The notes under the pieces are model-generated. The model was not told where the DNA came from. It was given only the letters and a program-made list of their open reading frames with translations, and ran no database searches. A stretch of 5,682 nt of DNA, from the NCBI GenBank assembly GCA_030642585.1, contig DAOWNN010000157.1:1-5682 (forward strand), read 5' to 3'. Both the position numbers and the translations under genes were made by a program. Numbering within the stretch: position 1 is the stretch's first letter; each line of letters begins with the position of its first letter. Positions 1 through 5,449 of the stretch are shown here, one piece after another. Source of the DNA: Bacteroidota bacterium. Its GTDB lineage: Bacteria > Bacteroidota > Bacteroidia > Bacteroidales > VadinHA17.

Positions 1-108
1 GGGCAAGTTGACACCCAATCACCCGGTATTGTAAGAATGAAAACCGGAATTGGCAGCACAAGAATTGTTGATATGATCTCAGGGGAACAATTACCAAGGA
101 TTTGCTAG
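1..108 (+). CDS. hypE: HypE C-terminus (hydrogenase maturation, 5'-truncated by window)
   Basis: The first frame of the window is open from base 1 and ends at TAG 106-108, giving 35 residues that finish in GEQLPRIC. A PRIC end with a terminal cysteine is the hallmark of HypE. In that family HypF transfers a carbamoyl group from carbamoyl phosphate to this cysteine, and HypE dehydrates it with ATP to a thiocyanate, the source of the two cyanide ligands of the [NiFe] active-site iron. The final cysteine and the preceding R-I/V-V-D-M-x-x-GEQLPR stretch are intact, so the protein should be functional at this end. The rest of the gene, and probably other hyp genes, lie to the left. It runs in the same direction as the hydrogenase genes and is separated from the next gene by 171 bases. 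Confidence 0.9.
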   Translation, partial: GQVDTQSPGIVRMKTGIGSTRIVDMISGEQLPRIC

Positions 109-279
109 AAGAATGCTGGTAGTTGAACTATAGGCTGTAGGCTGTAGGCTGTAGGCTGTAACCTAAATTAATTCTAAATATCTATTAGTCAGGAGTTATT
201 TCTTACATAGCATAGAACTTTAAAAAAAAAATACTAATTTAAGCTTTCCAAAAATCATTTTGCATTACATCTATAGCTA
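109..279. other. hypE-activator intergenic region
   Basis: This 171-base gap holds the heptamer array, then AT-rich DNA with a run of ten A (222-231). I see no convincing rho-independent terminator after hypE: the A run would serve only the opposite strand and has no GC stem beside it. A sequence TCATTTTG at 255-262 resembles the Bacteroidota -7 element TAnnTTTG with one mismatch, but no matching -33 TTTG lies at the right distance. A promoter for the activator gene is therefore possible but not shown. No GG-N10-GC sigma-54 site was seen here. Confidence 0.5.
131..160. repeat. Heptamer tandem repeat, TAGGCTG x 4.3
   Basis: Four perfect copies of TAGGCTG (131-158) are followed by a partial copy, TA (159-160). 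The array sits 22 bases after the hypE stop, between hypE and the activator gene. The copies are identical and the array has no spacers, so it is a simple tandem repeat and probably varies in copy number by slippage. It does not overlap a recognisable promoter or coding frame. I associate short intergenic repeats of this kind with Bacteroidota genomes, but that is an impression and not a search result. Confidence 0.9.
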
Positions 280-1272
280 ATGAGAGGTCCCTTATCTATC
301 ATTACCTGCAACGAAAAGATGAAAGCCATAATTGTGAAAATCAAGAAAATGGCCGATTCAGATAGCTCTGTTTTATTGATTGGAGAAACAGGTGTTGGAA
401 AAGAAGTATTTGCAGAATTCATTCACAGGATTAGTAACCGAACTCAAAATTCATTTGTACGTATTGGATTGTCAGCCATGCCATCTGATCTTATGGCCAG
501 TGAGCTTTTCGGACATGAACAGGGTTCTTTCACCAGTGCCAACAAATTGAAAAGAGGTTTATTCGAGGTGGCTGACCATGGAACCATTTTCCTGGATGAT
601 ATTGATGACGTTTCACTTGATATTCAATCCAAACTCCTAAGGGTACTTGAGTCCAGGGAAATTATGAGAGTTGGAGGAACCAAAGCTATTGAAGTAGATA
701 TAAGGCTTATTTCCTCTGCTAAAGTTAACCTGAAGGAAATGATCAGGAATAATCTTTTTAGAGAAGATCTGTATTACAGGATCAATGTCGTTCCTATTGT
801 AATTCCTCCACTCAGAGAACGTAGAGATGACATACCTCTGCTTGTAGAGCATTTTCTTAAAATGTTTTCTCCTGAACGGCGTATTGATATATCTTCTAAA
901 AGCCTGATTGCCTTGATTAATTATTCCTGGCCTGGAAATGTACGGGAACTAAGAAATATTGTTCAGCGGGTTTCACTTTTTTGTGGTGACAGGATTGAAT
1001 TGAAAGACCTGCCTGCTGAGTTCATCAATAATTCCTTCTTAGCTCAAATTGTAAAAGCCTGCAGTTTCTGTTTCCTGGATGAGAAATATGACTTCAATGA
1101 AATAGTGCATTGTGTGGAGTCTAATCTCATCCGAAATGCCATGAAAGAATCTGGTGGAAATCAATCTGAAGCTGCAAAAGCCCTTGGACTTAGCCTATCC
1201 ACCTTCAGGGATAAAATGAGAAAGTACTTCCAAACCACTATCTCTGAAAAAAAATCTGATAAAGAACTGTGA
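280..1272 (+). CDS. Receiver-less sigma-54-dependent transcriptional activator (AAA+ and Fis-type HTH)
   Basis: An enhancer-binding protein of the NtrC/PspF family, 330 residues, which would use ATP to remodel RNA polymerase-sigma-54. The AAA+ domain begins almost at residue 5: Walker A GETGVGKE 35-42, L1 loop GSFTSA 82-87, Walker B FLDDID 104-109, sensor I region SSAK 145-148, arginine fingers in FREDLYYR (R161, R167) and WPGNVREL 217-224. A Fis-type HTH follows at about 294-316. There is no receiver, GAF or PAS domain, and an in-frame TAG at 274-276 rules out a longer start. Several core residues differ from the family norm: GAFTGA reads GSFTSA, the Walker B Glu is Asp (D107), and the usual ATN of sensor I reads SAK. 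The linker carries C261 and C264, with C234 and C278 nearby. It lies just before the sigma-54 promoter of the hydrogenase operon, the obvious target. HoxA-like in role, but not in architecture. Confidence 0.93.
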   Translation: MRGPLSIITCNEKMKAIIVKIKKMADSDSSVLLIGETGVGKEVFAEFIHRISNRTQNSFVRIGLSAMPSDLMASELFGHEQGSFTSANKLKRGLFEVADHGTIFLDDIDDVSLDIQSKLLRVLESREIMRVGGTKAIEVDIRLISSAKVNLKEMIRNNLFREDLYYRINVVPIVIPPLRERRDDIPLLVEHFLKMFSPERRIDISSKSLIALINYSWPGNVRELRNIVQRVSLFCGDRIELKDLPAEFINNSFLAQIVKACSFCFLDEKYDFNEIVHCVESNLIRNAMKESGGNQSEAAKALGLSLSTFRDKMRKYFQTTISEKKSDKEL

Positions 1273-1288
1273 TTTCCCGTATCTCGAT

Positions 1289-1304
1289 TTGCGGGTTTCC
1301 GCAA
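1289..1304. promoter_or_regulatory. 16-bp perfect dyad, candidate activator-binding site (UAS)
   Basis: TTGCGG-GTTT-CCGCAA is a perfect inverted repeat with 6-base arms and a 4-base centre, 17 bases after the activator stop codon. Its centre is about 152 bases upstream of the predicted sigma-54 start site (about 1449), the usual distance for an enhancer of a Fis-type HTH activator. It could instead be a short hairpin at the end of the activator mRNA, but no T run follows it, so an intrinsic terminator is less likely. The binding role is inferred from position and symmetry only. Confidence 0.45.
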
Positions 1305-1359
1305 CTTTAACAAAAAAACTAATGTTTTTCTATTTATAATCACTTCGATTTATAATTTC

Positions 1360-1373
1360 ATATACCTGTATAT
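1360..1373. promoter_or_regulatory. 14-bp dyad, second candidate upstream activator site
   Basis: ATATAC-CT-GTATAT is a perfect inverted repeat with 6-base arms, centred about 82 bases before the predicted sigma-54 start. Enhancers for sigma-54 activators commonly lie 80-150 bases upstream. The AT-rich arms make chance occurrence more likely than for the dyad at 1289-1304. Just upstream the 9-mer ATTTATAAT occurs twice, at 1332-1340 and 1348-1356, 16 bases apart, which may be another protein-binding arrangement or only low-complexity sequence. Confidence 0.3.
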
Positions 1374-1422
1374 AAACTACTTACTATTCCAATTGTCCTT
1401 AACAACAGAGATTGAACCAGGA

Positions 1423-1438
1423 TGGCATATTCATTGCC
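1423..1438 (+). promoter_or_regulatory. Sigma-54 (RpoN) -24/-12 promoter of the hydrogenase operon
   Basis: TGGCATATTCATTGCC matches the sigma-54 consensus TGGCAC-N5-TTGC at all positions but one. The invariant GG (1424-1425) and GC (1436-1437) are exactly 10 bases apart. Taking C1437 as -12, transcription should start near 1449, about 20 bases before the ATG at 1469. The site is in an intergenic region directly after a gene for a sigma-54 activator and before an operon whose relatives are often RpoN-controlled (for example the HoxA-controlled hydrogenases of Ralstonia). Motif, spacing and context agree. Confidence 0.9.
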
Positions 1439-1468
1439 TATAAGAAATGAAACCCTGAACAATCTTAA

Positions 1469-1696
1469 ATGCCTGACTCCAAAGCAAATATTTTTTCTTT
1501 GCAAGGAGAGATCCTTGAAATTCACGAACAGGAAAATGCTTCCACTATAAAGTTAATTTGTAAACCAGAATGGGTATTGCTCGATATAAACAATGCGAAA
1601 AATTTTAAATTAAAGGATAAGGTCAGGATAGAAGGAGAATTCAGGGTTCATGAAATGTATAAAATAGAACTTGATAAATCAGAAAGTTTGAAATAA
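1469..1696 (+). CDS. Small conserved-looking protein of unknown function, first gene of the operon
   Basis: A 75-residue protein I do not recognise. The start is fixed by an in-frame TAA at 1466-1468 immediately before the ATG. It is soluble, highly charged, and has no signal peptide, membrane segment or metal motif (one cysteine, C31). Alternating hydrophobic and polar residues in GEILEIHE, STIKLICK and KDKVRIEGEFRVHEMYKIE suggest a small beta-barrel, perhaps OB-like. It lacks the N-terminal MCLAIP of HypC/HupF, so it is not that chaperone. The predicted sigma-54 transcript begins about 20 bases upstream, and hyaA follows 39 bases after its stop, so it should be co-transcribed with the hydrogenase. 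A role in assembly or regulation of the enzyme is a guess from position. No Shine-Dalgarno is visible. Coding status rests on the promoter, the start and the operon position. Confidence 0.7.
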   Translation: MPDSKANIFSLQGEILEIHEQENASTIKLICKPEWVLLDINNAKNFKLKDKVRIEGEFRVHEMYKIELDKSESLK

Positions 1697-1723
1697 TAAT
1701 AAATCTTTTTACTAACCAAATTC

Positions 1724-1730
1724 AAGGAGG
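1724..1730 (+). promoter_or_regulatory. Strong Shine-Dalgarno of hyaA
   Basis: AAGGAGG lies 5 bases before the ATG at 1736. It is a near-perfect anti-16S match and fixes the start of the small subunit. The genes at 280, 1469, 4586 and 5450 have no comparable site. Confidence 0.9.
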
Positions 1731-1735
1731 ATCTT

Positions 1736-2845
1736 ATGAATAACAAACGTCCTACAATTTATGAGGAGTTTAAAGCCAAGGGCTATTCTCGTCGTGAATT
1801 TGTTACATTTTGTAGCCTGATGGGAGCATGGCTGGGCCTTGAGGTCAGCGGGGTTTCTCAGGTTGCCAAAGCGCTTGAAGCCAAATCGCGACCACCAATT
1901 ATCTGGCTGCATTTCCAGGAGTGCACCTGTTGCAGTGAATCTTTTATTCGTTCTTCACATCCACTGGTAGCAGATATTATACTGGATAAAATTTCACTTG
2001 ATTACACCGAGACACTTATGGCAGCAGCAGGTCATCAAGCCGAAAAATCGCTCCATGACACTATGACAAATTACAAAGGTGAATACATCTTAATGGTGGA
2101 AGGTTCAATACCCACCAAAGAAGATGGTGTTTATTGTTGTATAGGTGGTAAGACGGCCTATGATATTATGCAGGAAGTCGCTGAAGGTGCAAAAGCTATT
2201 ATAGCCTGGGGAAGTTGTGCAACTAACGGCTGTGTGCAGGCCGCCGCACCGAATCCAACCGGAGCAGCCCCTGTAGGAAAAGTCATTCATGGAAAACCCA
2301 TAATCAATGTTCCGGGTTGTCCTCCAATTGCTGAAGTGATGGCAGGTGTAGTTGTACATTTACTTGCTTTTGACCGGATTCCGGCATTGGATAGCCAAAA
2401 CCGGCCTAAATCTTTTTATTCAAGAAGAGTACATGATACATGTTATCGCAGGCCTAACTATGATGCAGGTTTATTTGTTGAAACATTTGATGATGAAAAT
2501 GCTAAAAAAGGTTATTGTCTCTATAAAATGGGATGCAAGGGACCTAACACATACAATGCCTGTGGAGTTATTCGCTGGAATAATGGGGTGAGTTTCCCTA
2601 TTCAATCAGGACATCCTTGCATTGGATGCAGTGAGAATAATTTCTGGGATAATGGTCCATTCTATGAACATCTGAAGTCCTTCCCGGGCTTTGGAATTGA
2701 AAGTACAGCCGATAAAGTAGGTTTAGGGCTTGGAATAGCAACTGGTGCTGCACTAGGGGCACATGCAGTGGCAACCAACATTCGCAAGCGAAAACTAATT
2801 ATCAAAGGCCGAAAGGAAATAGAAGCAGAAAGTTCTAACGATTAA
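1736..2845 (+). CDS. hyaA: [NiFe]-hydrogenase small subunit, oxygen-tolerant (group 1d-like) type
   Basis: Electron-transfer subunit of a membrane-bound uptake hydrogenase, 369 residues, the usual family length. A Tat signal (S18-R-R-E-F-V-T, hydrophobic stretch about 23-42, AKA at 44-46 as probable cleavage site) sends the folded heterodimer across the membrane. Proximal-cluster cysteines are C63, C66, C161 and C195, plus C65 and C166, the two extra ones that build the [4Fe-3S] cluster of oxygen-tolerant enzymes. E122 matches E76 of Hyd-1. The distal cluster has H233, C236, C261, C267; the medial cluster has C276, C295, C298. All spacings equal those of HoxK as I recall them. A hydrophobic helix at about 328-348 with a basic end (RKRK) anchors the protein and meets the cytochrome b. 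Known relatives: HoxK, HupS, HydS. The large-subunit gene follows 15 bases later. Function is near certain; oxygen tolerance is inferred from the cysteines. Confidence 0.97.
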   Translation: MNNKRPTIYEEFKAKGYSRREFVTFCSLMGAWLGLEVSGVSQVAKALEAKSRPPIIWLHFQECTCCSESFIRSSHPLVADIILDKISLDYTETLMAAAGHQAEKSLHDTMTNYKGEYILMVEGSIPTKEDGVYCCIGGKTAYDIMQEVAEGAKAIIAWGSCATNGCVQAAAPNPTGAAPVGKVIHGKPIINVPGCPPIAEVMAGVVVHLLAFDRIPALDSQNRPKSFYSRRVHDTCYRRPNYDAGLFVETFDDENAKKGYCLYKMGCKGPNTYNACGVIRWNNGVSFPIQSGHPCIGCSENNFWDNGPFYEHLKSFPGFGIESTADKVGLGLGIATGAALGAHAVATNIRKRKLIIKGRKEIEAESSND

Positions 2846-2847
2846 AA

Positions 2848-2855
2848 AAAGGAGG
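2848..2855 (+). promoter_or_regulatory. Strong Shine-Dalgarno of hyaB
   Basis: AAAGGAGG starts 2 bases after the hyaA stop and ends 5 bases before the ATG at 2861, the same spacing as the site before hyaA. Matching sites on the two structural genes fit equal production of the two subunits. Confidence 0.9.
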
Positions 2856-2860
2856 TCATC

Positions 2861-4582
2861 ATGGCAAATAGAATAGTTGTTGATCCAATAACACGGATTG
2901 AAGGCCACCTTAGAGTGGAAGTAGAAATTAAAGACGGAAAGATCGTCGATGCATATAGTTCGGGGACAATGGTTCGCGGACTTGAACTGATTCTCAAAGA
3001 TCGTGATCCCAGGGATGCCTGGGCATTTACCGAGCGTGTTTGCGGTGTATGTACAACTGTACATGCCCTGGCATCAGTAAGGACAGTGGAGAATGCACTG
3101 GGAATTGTGATTCCGCCCAATGCTGAACTCATTAGAAACCTGATGTTTGCAGCACAATATATGCAAGATCATGTGGTTCATTTTTATCACTTACATGCAT
3201 TTGACTGGGTAGATGTTATTTCTGCACTCAATGCTGATCCTGCTGAAACTTCAAAAATAGCACAAAGCATATCCAAATGGCCAAAAAGCTCTCCGGGTTA
3301 TTTCAGTGACCTGAAGAAAAGATTAACATCTTTTGTTGATAGCGGCCAGCTTGGAATCTTTGCAAATGGTTACTGGGGACATAAAGCCTATAAGCTACCC
3401 CCTGAAGTAAACTTGCTTGCAGTGGCCCACTATCTTGAAGCTCTTGAATGGCAAAAAGAAATAGTGAAGGTACATACTATTTTTGGTGGTAAGAATCCTC
3501 ACCCAAATTACCTGGTTGGAGGGGTACCATGTTCCATTAACATAGACGACAGCAATGCCCTGAATGCGGAGAGACTGGCACTGGTTCAGAAGCTTTTTGA
3601 GGATGCCAAAACATTTGTTGAGCAGGTATATGTCCCTGACCTTATTGCCATTGCAGGCTTCTACAAATCAGACTGGGCTGCAATCGGAGGAGGATTGGAA
3701 AATTATATGGCATACGGAGATCTTCCTACAAATGGAATTAATGATATTTCCAGTTTTAAATTTCCAAGAGGTGTTGTTGTGGGTCGCAATCTTAACGAGT
3801 TACATGAAGTAGATGGCGGTGACCCTGATCAGATTAAGGAGTATATTAAACACTCATGGTATGAATATTCTGATGGTGACGACGCCGGACATCATCCATG
3901 GGAAGGTGAAACTAATCTTAATTACACAGGACCCAAACCACCATATGACCAACTAAATGTGGAAGAAAAATATAGTTGGATGAAAACTCCAAGATGGAAA
4001 GGTCTTCCTATGGAAGTTGGCCCTCTGGCTCGTTTGTTGGTCGGATATGCAGCCGGTAGTGAGGAGATCAAAGAAGTGGTAACCGAGGGGCTGGGAGCCC
4101 TGGGGGCTCCGGTGGGAGCACTCTTTTCAACACTTGGAAGAACTGCAGCACGGGGTCTTGAAACAAAACTGGTTGCCAACTGGGGATTGGAATTTTTCAA
4201 CCAGTTGATGGCCAACATTAAAAATGGTAATACTTCTACATTCAATAATGAGAAGTGGGATCCGAATACATGGCCAGAAGAGGCTAAAGGAGTTGGTTTT
4301 ACAGAAGCTCCCAGAGGTGCTCTGTCTCACTGGATAAAAATCAAAAATAAGAAGATTGATAATTATCAGCTGGTTGTCCCAAGTACCTGGAATGCTTCAC
4401 CACGCGATCCCAACAACCAGATGTCAGCTTATGAATCCTCACTGATAGGTACACCGATAGAAGATCCTGAGAATCCTCTAGAAATTCTGAGGACCATCCA
4501 CTCATTCGATCCATGTATCTCATGCGCTGTGCACGTATATGATGAAAAAGGCACTTATGTTCACCAGATCCAAACATTTTAA
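2861..4582 (+). CDS. hyaB: [NiFe]-hydrogenase large (catalytic) subunit precursor
   Basis: Catalytic subunit that splits H2 at the Ni-Fe(CN)2CO centre, 573 residues. The four nickel ligands are in the L1 motif (R59-V-C61-G-V-C64, followed by H68) and the L2 motif DPCISCAVH (C552, C555, H558). RIEGH at 12-16 supplies the conserved proton-transfer glutamate E14, and EAPRGALSHW places R485 as the canopy arginine over the active site. The sequence after H558 is a 15-residue tail (VYDEKGTYVHQIQTF) that the maturation protease should remove once nickel is in place. There is no signal peptide; it is exported with the small subunit by the Tat pathway. The fold and conserved blocks resemble HyaB and HoxG closely (for example LEILRTIHSFDPC at the end). 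The cytochrome b gene begins 3 bases after the stop, so the two are probably translationally coupled. No damage or frameshift is visible. Confidence 0.97.
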   Translation: MANRIVVDPITRIEGHLRVEVEIKDGKIVDAYSSGTMVRGLELILKDRDPRDAWAFTERVCGVCTTVHALASVRTVENALGIVIPPNAELIRNLMFAAQYMQDHVVHFYHLHAFDWVDVISALNADPAETSKIAQSISKWPKSSPGYFSDLKKRLTSFVDSGQLGIFANGYWGHKAYKLPPEVNLLAVAHYLEALEWQKEIVKVHTIFGGKNPHPNYLVGGVPCSINIDDSNALNAERLALVQKLFEDAKTFVEQVYVPDLIAIAGFYKSDWAAIGGGLENYMAYGDLPTNGINDISSFKFPRGVVVGRNLNELHEVDGGDPDQIKEYIKHSWYEYSDGDDAGHHPWEGETNLNYTGPKPPYDQLNVEEKYSWMKTPRWKGLPMEVGPLARLLVGYAAGSEEIKEVVTEGLGALGAPVGALFSTLGRTAARGLETKLVANWGLEFFNQLMANIKNGNTSTFNNEKWDPNTWPEEAKGVGFTEAPRGALSHWIKIKNKKIDNYQLVVPSTWNASPRDPNNQMSAYESSLIGTPIEDPENPLEILRTIHSFDPCISCAVHVYDEKGTYVHQIQTF

Positions 4583-4585
4583 GTT

Positions 4586-5299
4586 ATGGAGCAGAATATT
4601 TTAAAGCTTGACCCGAAACTTAAATTGGTATATGTATGGCAACAACCTGTTAGGATCTTTCACTGGGTTAATGCCCTGGCAGTATTGATGCTTTGTATTA
4701 CCGGTTATTTAATAGGTGCCCCCCTGGCTATCCAGCATGGAACAGAGGCTTCATTTAATTATTGGTTTGGGATCATTCGGGCAATTCATTTTATAGCAGG
4801 TTATGTATTCTTTTTTAATTTTATTTTCCGACTCTACTGGGGCTTTGTTGGAAATGAATACTCTAAATGGGACAATTATGTCCCCTATAAAAAGAAGCAG
4901 TGGAAAGGAATCTGGGAAGTTCTGAAAGTTGATATATTTCAATTGAAACTTGGCCCTTATGAAACTATCGGACACAACTCCCTGGCCAGCACTACCTATT
5001 TTATGACTTTCATTGCATTTATTTTTCAAAGCCTTACCGGTTTTGGATTGTATGCTGCAATGAGTCCATCCTGGTTTCCTAAACTCTTTTCATGGTTTGT
5101 CCCACTGGTAGGTGGAGACATGGCAGCAAGACATCTGCATCATCTCTTGATGTGGGTATTCATCTTATTTGCCATGATACATATTTACCTTGTCTTTTAC
5201 CATGATTACATTGAGCGCAATGGAGTAACGTCTTCTATGATAGGAGGATGGAAATTCATTGAAGTGAATGAAGATGAAGATAAAATGAATGAGGACTAA
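4586..5299 (+). CDS. hyaC: Hydrogenase b-type cytochrome subunit (membrane anchor, quinone reductase)
   Basis: Integral membrane dihaem cytochrome b of the HyaC/HoxZ family, 237 residues, normal length. It anchors the hydrogenase dimer and passes electrons from the distal Fe-S cluster to the quinone pool. Four membrane segments are visible at about 28-48, 66-88, 135-158 and 187-207. Candidate haem-ligand histidines lie at the usual places: H26 in VRIFHWVNA, H68 in IRAIHFIAGY, and H183/H185/H186 and H199 around RHLHHLLMW and the last helix. Which of these bind haem cannot be fixed here. The C-terminus is short and acidic (EVNEDEDKMNED). The start is 3 bases after the hyaB stop and has no Shine-Dalgarno, so translation probably depends on ribosomes leaving hyaB. 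It is the last gene before the terminator at 5341. Confidence 0.95.
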   Translation: MEQNILKLDPKLKLVYVWQQPVRIFHWVNALAVLMLCITGYLIGAPLAIQHGTEASFNYWFGIIRAIHFIAGYVFFFNFIFRLYWGFVGNEYSKWDNYVPYKKKQWKGIWEVLKVDIFQLKLGPYETIGHNSLASTTYFMTFIAFIFQSLTGFGLYAAMSPSWFPKLFSWFVPLVGGDMAARHLHHLLMWVFILFAMIHIYLVFYHDYIERNGVTSSMIGGWKFIEVNEDEDKMNED

Positions 5300-5307
5300 T
5301 CTCTTCA

Positions 5308-5323
5308 TTCTTCCATAGAAGAA
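5308..5323 (+). repeat. Small AT-rich hairpin downstream of hyaC
   Basis: TTCTTC-CATA-GAAGAA is a perfect inverted repeat with 6-base arms, 8 bases after the hyaC stop and 17 bases before the main terminator. It has only two GC pairs and no T run, so it is not a terminator by itself. It may help protect the 3' end of the mRNA, or be chance. Confidence 0.35.
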
Positions 5324-5340
5324 ATCAATTAATAACAATT

Positions 5341-5374
5341 AAAGATCCTGGAAATTCCGGGATCTTTTTTTTTT
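5341..5374 (+). terminator. Rho-independent terminator of the hydrogenase operon
   Basis: The left arm AAAGATCCTGG (5341-5351) pairs with CCGGGATCTTT (5357-5367) over 11 positions with one U-G wobble and a 5-base loop AAATT. The 3' side runs into ten T (5365-5374). This is a textbook intrinsic terminator 41 bases after the hyaC stop. It closes the operon begun at the sigma-54 promoter and separates it from the protease gene at 5450. Confidence 0.93.
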
Positions 5375-5431
5375 CAATATTTTTTGATTTTTAAATACCG
5401 GATGCTTACTTTTCAAGATTAATTTCAAGCT

Positions 5432-5439
5432 TATAATTG
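5432..5439 (+). promoter_or_regulatory. Possible -7 element for the maturation protease gene
   Basis: TATAATTG matches the Bacteroidota -7 consensus TAnnTTTG with one mismatch (and contains TATAAT), and starts 18 bases before the ATG at 5450. A T-rich stretch (5410-5413) is at about the right distance for a -33 element but is not a clear TTTG. The gene follows a strong terminator, so a promoter in 5375-5449 is expected; this is the best candidate I see, and no sigma-54 site is present there. Confidence 0.3.
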
Positions 5440-5449
5440 TTCTTTCGAG

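Noticed and set aside
131..160. CRISPR array
   Set aside because: The repeat unit is 7 bases, copies are directly adjacent and no spacers exist; it is a simple tandem repeat.
109..279. Remnant of a receiver domain upstream of the activator
   Set aside because: An in-frame TAG at 274-276 and the repeat array leave no room for one, and no receiver motifs were found; the protein seems naturally receiver-less, like PspF.
1289..1304. Hairpin read as a terminator of the activator gene
   Set aside because: The stem is only 6 pairs and is followed by CTTTAACAAAAAAAC, not by a T run on the + strand. I kept it as a candidate binding dyad instead.
1374..1422. IHF site between the dyads and the sigma-54 promoter
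   Set aside because: I compared the stretch with WATCAANNNNTTR on both strands and found no acceptable match.
1469..1696. Small ORF as the HypC/HupF chaperone
   Set aside because: The N-terminal MCLAIP motif, whose Cys2 is essential in that family, is absent; the sequence begins MPDSKANIF.
2352..2591. Plus-strand frame of 79 residues inside hyaA
   Set aside because: It is another frame of the strongly conserved small-subunit gene and has no signal of its own. The plus-strand frame at 3564-3812 inside hyaB was dropped for the same reason.
3922..4245. Open frame of 107 residues on the minus strand inside hyaB
   Set aside because: It lies wholly within the conserved large-subunit gene, resembles no family I know, and has no start context or neighbours; it is a shadow of hyaB. 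The same holds for the minus-strand frames at 2842-3132, 2795-3064, 4341-4577 and 4751-5029.
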